A DNA stretch of 64,000 bases, taken from positions 94,283-158,282 of the IMG/VR virus record IMGVR_UViG_3300030117_007501; one strand, written 5' to 3'. The DNA comes from a virus. Each line of letters opens with the position of its first letter. Position 1 is the stretch's first letter. The notes beneath the pieces are model-generated. The model was not told the origin of the DNA, did not search any database, and saw nothing but the letters and a program-made list of their open reading frames with translations. Below are positions 55,675-63,629 of the stretch, piece after piece. Made by a program: the position numbers and the translations under genes.

Positions 55675-57651
55675 ATGGCAGACAAAAATAAGAATCCGAG
55701 AAATGCAGAAAACTTGTTGTTTAGAAGACTGACAAGGTTGCTTTCGGGCCCGTTAGTTAATTACAGGACTCAAACTGGCAGACGAATAAGAAGAATAGAT
55801 TTAGACAAATTCGCAGATAGATTCAAGTCTGCCTCCGGCCAACACTTTAAAAAGATGGCTTACGATCCATTCTCCAACTTGCAAGCCAATGTTATGGCAG
55901 GGCAGGCTAGAACCGAGAGATATGTTGATTTTGATCAGATGGAGTACACTCCAGAGATAGCATCCTCTTTAGATATCTATGCGGACGAGATGACTACCAG
56001 CAGCAAATTGCAGCCCCTAATTAGTATAGATTGCCCTAACGAAGAGATTAAGCAGCTCTTAAATTCTCTGTATTATAACATCATAAATGTTGAATTCAAT
56101 TTGTTTGGATGGAGTCGGACTATGTGCAAGTACGGAGATATGTTTCTGTATTTGGATATAGATGAAGATAGGGGAATTCAATCTGTTATTGGATTGCCGA
56201 CTGCCGAAATGGAAAGACTGGAAGGCGAAGACAAGACAAATCCAAATTATGTTCAGTTTCAGTGGAATTCTGCAGGAATGACTTTTGAAAACTGGCAAGT
56301 TGCACACTTCAGAATACTAGGCAACGACAAGTATGCGCCATACGGCACAGCTGTTTTGGAGCCTGCCAGAAGAATATGGCGACAGTTGACTTTGCTTGAA
56401 GATGCTATGATGGCATATCGTATTGTCCGATCACCAGAAAGAAGGGTGTTTTACGTTGATGTCGGAAACATTCCTCCAAATGACGTCGAGCAGTTCATGC
56501 AAAAGATAATGACTCAAATGAAGAGGCATCAGGTTGTCGATCCAGACACAGGGCGTGTGGATTTGAGATATAACCCTCTCTCTATCGACGAAGACTATTT
56601 TATTCCTATTCGAGGCGGACAGTCCTCGCGAGTGGAAAATTTGCCAGGCGGACAATACACCGGAGATATCGACGATGTGAAGTATCTCAGAGACAAGTTG
56701 TTCTCCGCTCTTAAGGTGCCCCAGTCTTACCTCTCTCGCGGAGAAGGCTCAGAAGAAGATAAAACAACTTTGGCACAGAAAGATATTCGCTTTGCTCGTA
56801 CAATACAGCGCCTGCAGAGATCTTTGATAACTGAGCTTGAGAAGATTGGCATAATACACTTGTATGTGCTGGGTTTCCGAGAAGACGACTTGGTATCTTT
56901 TAAATTGGCTTTGAATAACCCGTCTAAGCTTGCAGAGCTTCAGGAGCTGGAGCATTGGAAGACAAAGTTTGACACAGCCTCGTCAGCTACTGAGGGATTC
57001 TTCAGTAAGCGTTGGTTGGCGAAGAAGATGTTTGGCATGACAGACGAAGAGTTCATGAGAAACCAAAGAGAAATGTTCTACGACAGGAAGTTCGAAGCTA
57101 CCTTGGAGGTTGTCGGTGAAGCAGAGCAGGCATCCGTTGCAGGTGAAGCGCCTCCCGCCGCAGGCGGAGATATACTGGGCGGCGAGCCTCTCCCCGGAGA
57201 AGAAGAAGGTGGAGAGGTTGATTTACCCGGCGCCGAAGCAGATACGGGGGCACCTGAAGTTGAGCCCGGTGACGAGCCTGCTGCAGAGGGCGAGGAAGAC
57301 GTCCTCTTAGCAACTCCGGGAAAGAGAAAAGACAAAGCACCAAGAATCACACCTGGCGCAAAAGGAAAGGTATATACCCCAGTTGATGTCGATAAACGTC
57401 AATCTGCCGGCAGAGGGAAGCAAATGAAAGGATCGTGGAATCACGAAACTTCGCGAAACACAACTAGGAATATTTCTCCCGGCTCGTCTGATCTACTGGG
57501 GCTAGGAAGAGGAATTTACGAGGAAGTAGAGAAAGTGAACTCTAATTATAAAGAGGAAGAGAAAAGATTATTCGAAGTTAACAAAGACATTAAACGGTTA
57601 ATATCAGGACTAGGACTGAGGGAAGAAAAAGATGAGACTAAAGCACAATAA
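55675..57651 (+). CDS. Portal protein, gp20-like
   Basis: A 658-residue portal vertex protein. Recognisable segments are YDPFSNLQANVMAGQARTER, YTPEIASSLDIYADEMTT, the FYVDVGNIPPNDVEQFMQKI stem region and KVPQSYLSRGEGSEEDKTTLAQKDIRFARTI. Unlike T4 gp20 (about 520 residues) it has a C-terminal extension of about 160 residues: a low-complexity acidic Gly/Glu/Pro/Ala stretch at about 480-545, then a basic segment and a final helix. The DNA of the acidic stretch is locally GC-rich. The final 20 bases overlap the next gene. Confidence 0.93.
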   Translation: MADKNKNPRNAENLLFRRLTRLLSGPLVNYRTQTGRRIRRIDLDKFADRFKSASGQHFKKMAYDPFSNLQANVMAGQARTERYVDFDQMEYTPEIASSLDIYADEMTTSSKLQPLISIDCPNEEIKQLLNSLYYNIINVEFNLFGWSRTMCKYGDMFLYLDIDEDRGIQSVIGLPTAEMERLEGEDKTNPNYVQFQWNSAGMTFENWQVAHFRILGNDKYAPYGTAVLEPARRIWRQLTLLEDAMMAYRIVRSPERRVFYVDVGNIPPNDVEQFMQKIMTQMKRHQVVDPDTGRVDLRYNPLSIDEDYFIPIRGGQSSRVENLPGGQYTGDIDDVKYLRDKLFSALKVPQSYLSRGEGSEEDKTTLAQKDIRFARTIQRLQRSLITELEKIGIIHLYVLGFREDDLVSFKLALNNPSKLAELQELEHWKTKFDTASSATEGFFSKRWLAKKMFGMTDEEFMRNQREMFYDRKFEATLEVVGEAEQASVAGEAPPAAGGDILGGEPLPGEEEGGEVDLPGAEADTGAPEVEPGDEPAAEGEEDVLLATPGKRKDKAPRITPGAKGKVYTPVDVDKRQSAGRGKQMKGSWNHETSRNTTRNISPGSSDLLGLGRGIYEEVEKVNSNYKEEEKRLFEVNKDIKRLISGLGLREEKDETKAQ

Positions 57652-58459
57652 AAAAAGAAACACCGCGTTTGTTTATGAGGCACTTATCAGAGAGCTAACC
57701 AAGGCTGTCGTGAGAAAGAACAAGCAAAGAAAGAATCAGATAGTTTCAATTATCAAGGAGCACTTCAACAACGACACCTTGTTGTCTAGAGAGCTATCCT
57801 TGTATCAAGCAATATGCGAATCTAGGGACTTGAATAAGGAAACTGCTGAAAGAGTAATAATCGAATCTAGGATTTCCCACCGCTCGCTAGATAAGAAGGC
57901 TCTATATCGAGAACAGAGCAGCCTCATCAAAAAGATAAACAAGACATTATCAGGAAACATATTTAACAATTTTGTTCCAAACTACAGAAGTATAGCAAGC
58001 GCTTATTCTATTTTTAATTCTGAGATTCCCCCCAAAGACAGAGTTTTGCTGGAGAGCAAGATGGCAGAACTGATGACTTTGGAAGAGTCGGAAAAGAGCA
58101 GCGAAGAGAAGAGACATATTGACAACATAGTGTACAAGACTTTTGTCAAAAAGTTTAACAGTGAATATGGAGAAACTCTTCTGTCCGAGCAAAAGGAACT
58201 TTTAAGCAGATATATAACTTCGTTCTCTGATAACGGTATAGAACTGAAGATATACATGAACGAAGAGATAGGTAGATTAAAAGATGTAGTATCTAACGCT
58301 GAAACAAACGTTCACGTCAGCGAGGATAAGGATATGAAGCAGAAAGCCGAAAAGGTTCTCGAACTCCTTCAGGATTTCAAAAATCGAGAAATAGACGACT
58401 CGATGGTGGAAAAGACACTTAAAATACAAGATTTAGCTAATGAGTTGACAGAGCAATGA
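57632..58459 (+). CDS. Helical protein of the portal-protease region, unknown
   Basis: A 275-residue, highly charged, almost entirely helical protein with a basic N-terminus (RLKHNKKRNTAFVYEALIRELTK). Position between portal and protease is where T4 has head core genes (gp67, gp68), and the composition would suit a scaffold-like core protein, but no sequence family is recognised. The start lies 20 bases inside the portal gene and the stop overlaps the next gene as ATGA. Confidence 0.7.
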   Translation: MRLKHNKKRNTAFVYEALIRELTKAVVRKNKQRKNQIVSIIKEHFNNDTLLSRELSLYQAICESRDLNKETAERVIIESRISHRSLDKKALYREQSSLIKKINKTLSGNIFNNFVPNYRSIASAYSIFNSEIPPKDRVLLESKMAELMTLEESEKSSEEKRHIDNIVYKTFVKKFNSEYGETLLSEQKELLSRYITSFSDNGIELKIYMNEEIGRLKDVVSNAETNVHVSEDKDMKQKAEKVLELLQDFKNREIDDSMVEKTLKIQDLANELTEQ

Positions 58460-59034
58460 CAATCAAAATAAACATAAGTCCAGAAATAGCAGGAGCAGAG
58501 CCTACACCGGAGGCTCCTAAACCAATTGTTATTGAATTGGACGCAAGAAGAACAATAGACGGAAATATTATGATAATGGATCATGAGGACATTGACATTG
58601 TTCTAATGCCATCTAAGTCTAAGTGCCTTGCTTTGGCAAAAGAGATGCACGATGATAAAGTTTATGGCGCACAGGATAGGTTGTTTAGGTTTTTGTCGAA
58701 AAGTGGAGTTATTGTCCTTGAGTCGATACAGAGCGGAAATGTGTATGGCTCAATGGAGGCAACGATTCCTGAGTCTGCTATAGAAGGAATTGATTCGACA
58801 CAAGCTGTCCTTTATTCTGTCTATAAGTATCTTCAGGAGGAGGCGCCATATTTTACTGCAACTTCGAAGATAAGAAACAAGTCTCTGAATCACTTGTTGC
58901 ATCCTGACGATGAGCACGCAACAGACTTGGGCACTGTTCCGCATAAGTCAAGAAAGGGTTCTCACTCTCCTTCTGTTCGTCCTTACGGCTATATGTACAA
59001 CTACTCTCTCCTGAGAGAAGGTGAGGAAGAGTGA
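58456..59034 (+). CDS. Unknown protein in head operon
   Basis: A 192-residue protein. The N-terminal 35 residues are proline- and alanine-rich; residues 35-140 are alpha/beta (IDIVLMPSKSKCLALAKEMH, GVIVLESIQSGNVYGSMEAT), and the C-terminal 50 contain histidine- and serine-rich sequence followed by YGYMYNYSLLREGEEE. I see no enzymatic motif. It overlaps both neighbours by 4 bases, which points to tight co-expression with the head genes. Confidence 0.65.
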   Translation: MTIKINISPEIAGAEPTPEAPKPIVIELDARRTIDGNIMIMDHEDIDIVLMPSKSKCLALAKEMHDDKVYGAQDRLFRFLSKSGVIVLESIQSGNVYGSMEATIPESAIEGIDSTQAVLYSVYKYLQEEAPYFTATSKIRNKSLNHLLHPDDEHATDLGTVPHKSRKGSHSPSVRPYGYMYNYSLLREGEEE

Positions 59035-59333
59035 TAGATTTAGCTTTCTTTGTGCTTTGTTCGTTTGGTCTTACTCAAATTTTACTCTTCGGTTCAATAT
59101 TCGATGATATCCGCCCCACCAATGGAACGATAGGGAAACTCTTTCGTTGTCCTATGTGTATGGGCTTTTGGACAGGCTTATTTCTTTGGGGCATAAACGA
59201 TACAACAGAACTATTTAGTTTTGATCCGTCACCTGCAACTGGACTGCTTTTGGGCTTTCTTAGTTCTGGGACGTGTTATGTGCTTTCTATGCTCGTTGAT
59301 GATTACGGGTTTAAGGTTTCAAGAGGAGAATGA
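59031..59333 (+). CDS. Small membrane protein, DUF1360-like
   Basis: A 100-residue protein with an N-terminal hydrophobic segment (about 3-23), a CPMC-containing FRCPMCMGFWTGLFLWG segment at about 38-54, and a C-terminal span TGLLLGFLSSGTCYVLSML. The CxxC-GFW arrangement resembles DUF1360 membrane proteins found in bacteria and phages, whose function is unknown. The start is GTG, overlapping the previous stop as GTGA. Its presence in a head operon is unexplained. Confidence 0.65.
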   Translation: MIDLAFFVLCSFGLTQILLFGSIFDDIRPTNGTIGKLFRCPMCMGFWTGLFLWGINDTTELFSFDPSPATGLLLGFLSSGTCYVLSMLVDDYGFKVSRGE

Positions 59334-59334
59334 C

Positions 59335-59388
59335 ATGACTGCGAAATGGAAATTGCAACCAGTACGTAGATGCTGTAGGGGTAAATAG
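59335..59388 (+). CDS. Possible 17-residue basic peptide
   Basis: An ATG at 59335 opens a 17-codon frame (MTAKWKLQPVRRCCRGK) ending at TAG 59386-59388. AGGAG lies six bases upstream of the ATG, as good as the sites of real neighbouring genes. The peptide is basic with a CC pair. It may be a leader peptide for the protease gene, or chance; length alone cannot decide. Confidence 0.3.
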   Translation: MTAKWKLQPVRRCCRGK

Positions 59389-59393
59389 CCGAC

Positions 59394-59408
59394 GCGGGTG
59401 ATCCCCGC
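59394..59408 (+). terminator. Short GC hairpin, possible weak terminator
   Basis: GCGGG (59394-59398) and CCCGC (59404-59408) form a 5-bp stem with a 5-base loop, followed by TGCTTGTTTTCG. The T-run is interrupted and the stem is short, so this could be a weak intrinsic terminator or a leader structure upstream of the protease gene, whose AGAGGAG site begins about 15 bases later. It sits in a 103-base gap (59334-59436), the longest in the window without an obvious gene. Confidence 0.35.
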
Positions 59409-59436
59409 TGCTTGTTTTCGTGAGAGGAGTAAAGTT

Positions 59437-60027
59437 ATGAAGCTAATAAGAGAATATTTCGAACTATGCGAAGGTGGCATATGCCAGGATTTGCTAACTG
59501 AAGAAGAAAAGATAAAAGTCAAGAACGGTGCCCTGTACTTATCTGGGATAATGCAGATGTCCGAGACAAAAAATGGAAACGGAAGAGTCTACCCTCATGC
59601 GATTCTCGAAAGAGAGGTTAACAACTACAATAAACTTGTGAAAGAGAGAAGAGCCCTCGGAGAACTCGATCACCCAGAGGACTCTGTTGTAAATTTAAAA
59701 AATTGTTCGCACCTTGTAACAGCCATATGGATGGAGGAAAACAAGGTGTTTGGAAAAATAGAAGTATTAAATACTCCTGCCGGCAGTATTTTGCGTAACC
59801 TAGTTGAAAGTGGAGTCAAGATGGGTATATCTTCTCGAGGCATGGGTTCTGTTCGCGAGTCGAACGGGCAAACGATAGTAGAAGATGACTTTCAGTTGAT
59901 TTGTTTTGATATGGTTTCTGATCCATCCACTCCGGGAGCTTTTATGATGACGGAAGCAAAGAATTCTTCTAACGTCTTCACTAAAGCGGACTCGATAAAC
60001 AGAAAGTTGAATGACATTTTAAAATAG
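59437..60027 (+). CDS. Prohead protease, gp21-like
   Basis: A 196-residue serine protease of the herpesvirus-assemblin/gp21 fold. Markers are NGNGRVYP (46-53), H79 in ALGELDHPED, and the catalytic serine in GISSRGMGSV (S132/S133), followed by FQLICFDMVSDPSTPGAF. It should cleave scaffold and head proteins during prohead maturation. I chose ATG 59437, which has an AGAGGAG site; the longer frame upstream has no site and begins in the hairpin. An L-C-E-G sequence at residues 10-13 matches the T4 protease consensus (L/I-x-E|A/G) and could be a self-cleavage site. Confidence 0.9.
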   Translation: MKLIREYFELCEGGICQDLLTEEEKIKVKNGALYLSGIMQMSETKNGNGRVYPHAILEREVNNYNKLVKERRALGELDHPEDSVVNLKNCSHLVTAIWMEENKVFGKIEVLNTPAGSILRNLVESGVKMGISSRGMGSVRESNGQTIVEDDFQLICFDMVSDPSTPGAFMMTEAKNSSNVFTKADSINRKLNDILK

Positions 60028-60040
60028 GAATTTTTCAGTT

Positions 60041-62953
60041 ATGCCCAAGAAGATAAGAGTTGTAAAAAGAAGAAGTCATACCTTAAGAGAGCGAAAGGTA
60101 ACAGAGCAGAATAGGCAAGAGATAGTGTTGCAAGAGGGCTTGCTTAACAAGATTAAAAGGGCTTTTAAGTCCGCTAGTCTTGAAAAAGGCGGCAGCATCA
60201 TCGGCAGAGGTTCACGATCAAGAGACGCTAAGAAGGTAGTGCAGTCAATTCTAGACAAAGAGTCCAACAAATTCATTAAGGATTTAGACTCAGACATAAA
60301 AGAAAAGTTTCCAGGCTTTCCAAACAACGATGAGGCAGAGAATTTTAACCTAGGTGCTACAAGTATTTTGGCAGTATATTATAGTATAGTTGCTGCTGCT
60401 GGACAGTGCGGCACAGAGGGGCTGCAGTGTGATCCGAAAAATAATCTAAAAAAAGGTGATGAAGGCTGGCTTCCAATTATGGCAGCAAACCAAATAATCG
60501 AAGATTTGGAAATATATGCGAAGTATGTTGTTGACTATAAGATGGGTGATTACTTTAAGCATGCTATGAACGAGGGTGCTGAAGAAAATCAGAAGATGTA
60601 CTCTCTGACAGAGCAGCAAATAGAAAGAATGGACGAGCTGTGGGGTTCCGCACAATCGAAAATGAACAAGGCTGTTGCAGCCTCTGAGAAGGGCGAAGCG
60701 CTTCCTGGCGAAAAGGTTTCGGATAGGGAAAGGCTTTTCGGCAAGGGGAAGAAAACCTTTGCTATGGCAGGACTTCAAGACAGATTTCTTCCAGCCGTCT
60801 TAGCAGCGATGGGCTCTGCAACTGGACTAGCACACATAATAACAGCTAGCTTTGTTCCTGATGACTACACGTTCGAATCGTTTGGAAATGCACAGGCTCA
60901 GGAGACTGTTGAGAAAGAGTTCGGAGGACTAGAGCAGGCTATAGCTGATAAGGGCGAAAACTTAACTTCTACTCTCGCAGAGTTGGCAGGCTCTCCTCAG
61001 AACGCTACGACTATGGGGGAGTTTGCAGAGCAGTTCGAACAGGTATCTAACAATACAGACTATTCAATTGAAGAGATAACGGCAGCTTTCGAGAAGGACT
61101 TGGGCATGCCAATGCAGGATGCCGACAAGATGATGAACCACATGGTTGAATTCGGCAAAGCGAATGCTGATGCGAGCTATGGTTCAGTTGTAAATGACAC
61201 GGGTGTGTCGCAAGAGTTCATAAATCATGTCGCACAATCTGATCCACAATTTGCAGAAGAGCTTAAGGAAGGCGCAGCAGGCTCAGGTAGATTCAAGGGT
61301 GGTTTCACAAACCTTTTGGGTATTAAGCCTGGTACGGTTGTGTTGGCTGCGTCATGGGGCTGGAGACTCACCAAAGAGGCGTTCCGCCAATCAGGGCATG
61401 CCGTGATGGATCCTACATTCACACAGGCATTGGTTGGCTCTGGTGCGTTAGCTAAGATAGGTATTGGGTTCTTGGCAATGGGCGGACTCATAACCTTAGT
61501 CAGAAAGCATGGCGAAGAGCATGGTAGAGCTGCAGCAATGCAGGCAGTCATTGACAAGATTAATCCGATATCGGGTGCTCAACCAGAGCCAGTCGAAGAA
61601 GAAGATTGTGTAACGCTAGCTAAGAAGATGGACAGCGAAATACAGGTTGGCGACTTCGTTATGTATGAGGAGAGACAAGGTTCTAAGAAGGCGCAAGGAG
61701 AGTTTGAGACAGATTTTAGTGTGGCAATCGTAGTAGACAAGCTTAAGGGCGTCGACGCTGACATAGAAAATCCAAAAAACCTTTGGACAGCGAAAGAGGA
61801 AGAGGGCGAAGAGGAAAAAGAAGAGTTGTCAGAGGGCCCACTTCCAAGCGGTGCAGCCTTGGGAACAGATAGGATACAAGGTTCGAAGGATACAGGAGAG
61901 GATTATAGAAACAGAATTTTCTGGAACATTTTTGAAATAGCCGTACGAACCTCGGACAAGCATGGAAAGACTCCTAGCGGCACCCAGCACGCTGCAGCGG
62001 TTTTTAGAAAGGAAGGTGACAATCCTTGCCGCCCATATATAACAAAGATATCAGAAGAGCAAGCAAGAACGCACATAAACACTATGTTGGCAGGTGGGGT
62101 GTTTGATGATTCAATTGATGCTTTCTTGAATAGTGACTCCGAAGTGGCACAGAACTTGAGAGATCAGGGTGCTGTTGAGAAGATAATGAACATAATTGCT
62201 GATGCTAACCCTGCAGAGATAACAGAGCAGGAAGAGCCGGAGCAGGTAGATCCTCTCGGCGGATTCAAAGACGAAAAGGGCGGTATCAAAGCAAGAAAGA
62301 TATTTCAGCAGTTGGGAATCGGAAACCCAGAAGCTGATCCGTCAATACAGGTATATCAGTTTCTCATGTCAGCTATCAGCGCCTTGAACCGCGCTGGAGA
62401 GGCTCCTCTTAAGAGAATTAAGAGATTGTCTGATGCAATAAGCAAGTTTAGCTGGCGCGGAGGCAGGAGAATTCCTACATCCAAAAAGAAAGAGGTGTTC
62501 AATTTAATCGCCTCTGCTGATCCTTTGCTTTCTGCTGGTGAAGATGGTGTAGGGACAGATATCGACAGAGCAAAAGGATATCTATCAGCCGTTGAGGACT
62601 TGTATAGCCATTCTCGATGCAAGGAGTGGTGTATATTGGCTATCATCAGAGGGAACAGAGAGACAAAGAAAAAGTACTTGACTGATAAGATAGGCGGTAA
62701 AAAGAATCCTAGTAGATCTACTCCGGACAAGTGGCTCGAGTTTGTTCAAAAGCAGGATCCGGAAATGAGATGGCAAGCTCGCCCGAAGGCGAAGGCTAAA
62801 GCTGCTGACAAGGTAGCGTGGAAGGAAAAGCAAGAAAAGAGAGCAGCAGCTTACATGCAGTTCTTGGACTCTGGAGATATTGTAAAAGAATCCACTGAGA
62901 TTAACGAAACGTACGATCGCTGGCAAAAACTGGCGGGTATTCTGAAAGGATAA
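60041..62953 (+). CDS. Large putative internal head protein (970 residues)
   Basis: A lysine- and glutamate-rich protein directly after the protease. Residues 1-20 are very basic (PKKIRVVKRRSHTLRERK), and L30-Q31-E32-G33 matches the protease cleavage consensus. Two hydrophobic stretches lie at about 245-272 (FLPAVLAAMGSATGLAHIITASF) and 463-490 (LVGSGALAKIGIGFLAMGGLITLV) and may be membrane spans. Between them is a helical acidic region, and the C-terminus is helical and basic (RPKAKAKAADKVAWKEKQEK). This would suit a protein packaged in the head and delivered with DNA, but no family is recognised and the role is inferred from position and the cleavage motif. Confidence 0.7.
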   Translation: MPKKIRVVKRRSHTLRERKVTEQNRQEIVLQEGLLNKIKRAFKSASLEKGGSIIGRGSRSRDAKKVVQSILDKESNKFIKDLDSDIKEKFPGFPNNDEAENFNLGATSILAVYYSIVAAAGQCGTEGLQCDPKNNLKKGDEGWLPIMAANQIIEDLEIYAKYVVDYKMGDYFKHAMNEGAEENQKMYSLTEQQIERMDELWGSAQSKMNKAVAASEKGEALPGEKVSDRERLFGKGKKTFAMAGLQDRFLPAVLAAMGSATGLAHIITASFVPDDYTFESFGNAQAQETVEKEFGGLEQAIADKGENLTSTLAELAGSPQNATTMGEFAEQFEQVSNNTDYSIEEITAAFEKDLGMPMQDADKMMNHMVEFGKANADASYGSVVNDTGVSQEFINHVAQSDPQFAEELKEGAAGSGRFKGGFTNLLGIKPGTVVLAASWGWRLTKEAFRQSGHAVMDPTFTQALVGSGALAKIGIGFLAMGGLITLVRKHGEEHGRAAAMQAVIDKINPISGAQPEPVEEEDCVTLAKKMDSEIQVGDFVMYEERQGSKKAQGEFETDFSVAIVVDKLKGVDADIENPKNLWTAKEEEGEEEKEELSEGPLPSGAALGTDRIQGSKDTGEDYRNRIFWNIFEIAVRTSDKHGKTPSGTQHAAAVFRKEGDNPCRPYITKISEEQARTHINTMLAGGVFDDSIDAFLNSDSEVAQNLRDQGAVEKIMNIIADANPAEITEQEEPEQVDPLGGFKDEKGGIKARKIFQQLGIGNPEADPSIQVYQFLMSAISALNRAGEAPLKRIKRLSDAISKFSWRGGRRIPTSKKKEVFNLIASADPLLSAGEDGVGTDIDRAKGYLSAVEDLYSHSRCKEWCILAIIRGNRETKKKYLTDKIGGKKNPSRSTPDKWLEFVQKQDPEMRWQARPKAKAKAADKVAWKEKQEKRAAAYMQFLDSGDIVKESTEINETYDRWQKLAGILKG

Positions 62954-62956
62954 AAG

Positions 62957-63376
62957 ATGGATAAGTCTGAATTAAAGAAAATTCTAAAGCCTTTAATAAA
63001 GGATTGTATAAAAGAGGTGATATTTGAAGAAGGGGTGCTCTCTTCTATAATATCGGAAGTTGTAAAAGGGACGGCAGGCAACAATATTGTCGAAACTAGA
63101 CAGCAAAATGAAACCTCAGAAGCTTTGAGGAAAGAAGCAATCGAGGCTAGAAATCAAAAAATTCAAGAAACAAGAAAGAAAATGGCAAATGCGTTAGGAA
63201 ATGATGCATATGCTGGTATATTTGAAAACGTAGAGCCACTAAAGACGGGCGGGACACCATCTGCACCATCTGCACCAGCTAACCCTTTGAGTGGTTACGC
63301 ACCCGACGATGCAGGGGTTGATATTCGCGGCTTGTTGTCAGTGGCTGGTGATAAGTGGGGCAAACTAAGAGGATAA
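62957..63376 (+). CDS. Small head-region protein, unknown
   Basis: A 139-residue protein with an N-terminal amphipathic helix (SELKKILKPLIKDCIKEVI) ending EEGVLSSI at about 24-31, a charged coiled-coil middle, and a proline- and alanine-rich linker (TPSAPSAPANPLSGYAPDD). The N-terminal helix followed by EEG is similar to the start regions of the protease and the 970-residue protein, hinting at a shared targeting segment, though its cleavage consensus is imperfect. It lies between the internal head protein and bS21. Function is unknown. Confidence 0.65.
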   Translation: MDKSELKKILKPLIKDCIKEVIFEEGVLSSIISEVVKGTAGNNIVETRQQNETSEALRKEAIEARNQKIQETRKKMANALGNDAYAGIFENVEPLKTGGTPSAPSAPANPLSGYAPDDAGVDIRGLLSVAGDKWGKLRG

Positions 63377-63377
63377 A

Positions 63378-63602
63378 ATGGGAAGAAGAACTCCGGTAAA
63401 TGTTGAAGTGATTGTATATGATCAAGATTCAATTGGAAGAATGATAAAGAAGTTTACTAGAAAAGTCAAAAAGTGTGGCATTCTCGATGAAGTACATGAA
63501 AGAAGGTATTATACGAAGCGTTCTGACAAGAAGCGCGCAGAAAAAAAGAGAAGACGGCGCTTGATTGAAATAGAAAACGAAAAAAGAAGAAATAATAACT
63601 AA
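63378..63602 (+). CDS. rpsU: Ribosomal protein bS21 homologue
   Basis: A 74-residue, very basic protein. It has the bS21 pattern: a first strand (VNVEVIVYDQDSIGRMIKKF), then a FTRKVKKCGILDEVHERRYY helix and the RSDKKRAEKKRRRR tail. bS21 sits near the Shine-Dalgarno/anti-Shine-Dalgarno duplex on the 30S platform and helps initiation. Phage-encoded bS21 is known from some pelagic and jumbo phages, where it may bias host ribosomes towards viral mRNAs. All the usual regions are present and the length is normal, so it is probably functional. It sits one base after its upstream neighbour and before a virion gene. Confidence 0.9.
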   Translation: MGRRTPVNVEVIVYDQDSIGRMIKKFTRKVKKCGILDEVHERRYYTKRSDKKRAEKKRRRRLIEIENEKRRNNN

Positions 63603-63629
63603 TTACACTAAGTTAAGGAGAGTTTTAAA

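Noticed and set aside
57110-57350. Alternative-frame proteins over the acidic stretch of the portal
   Set aside because: Low-complexity GC-rich DNA leaves several frames open by chance.
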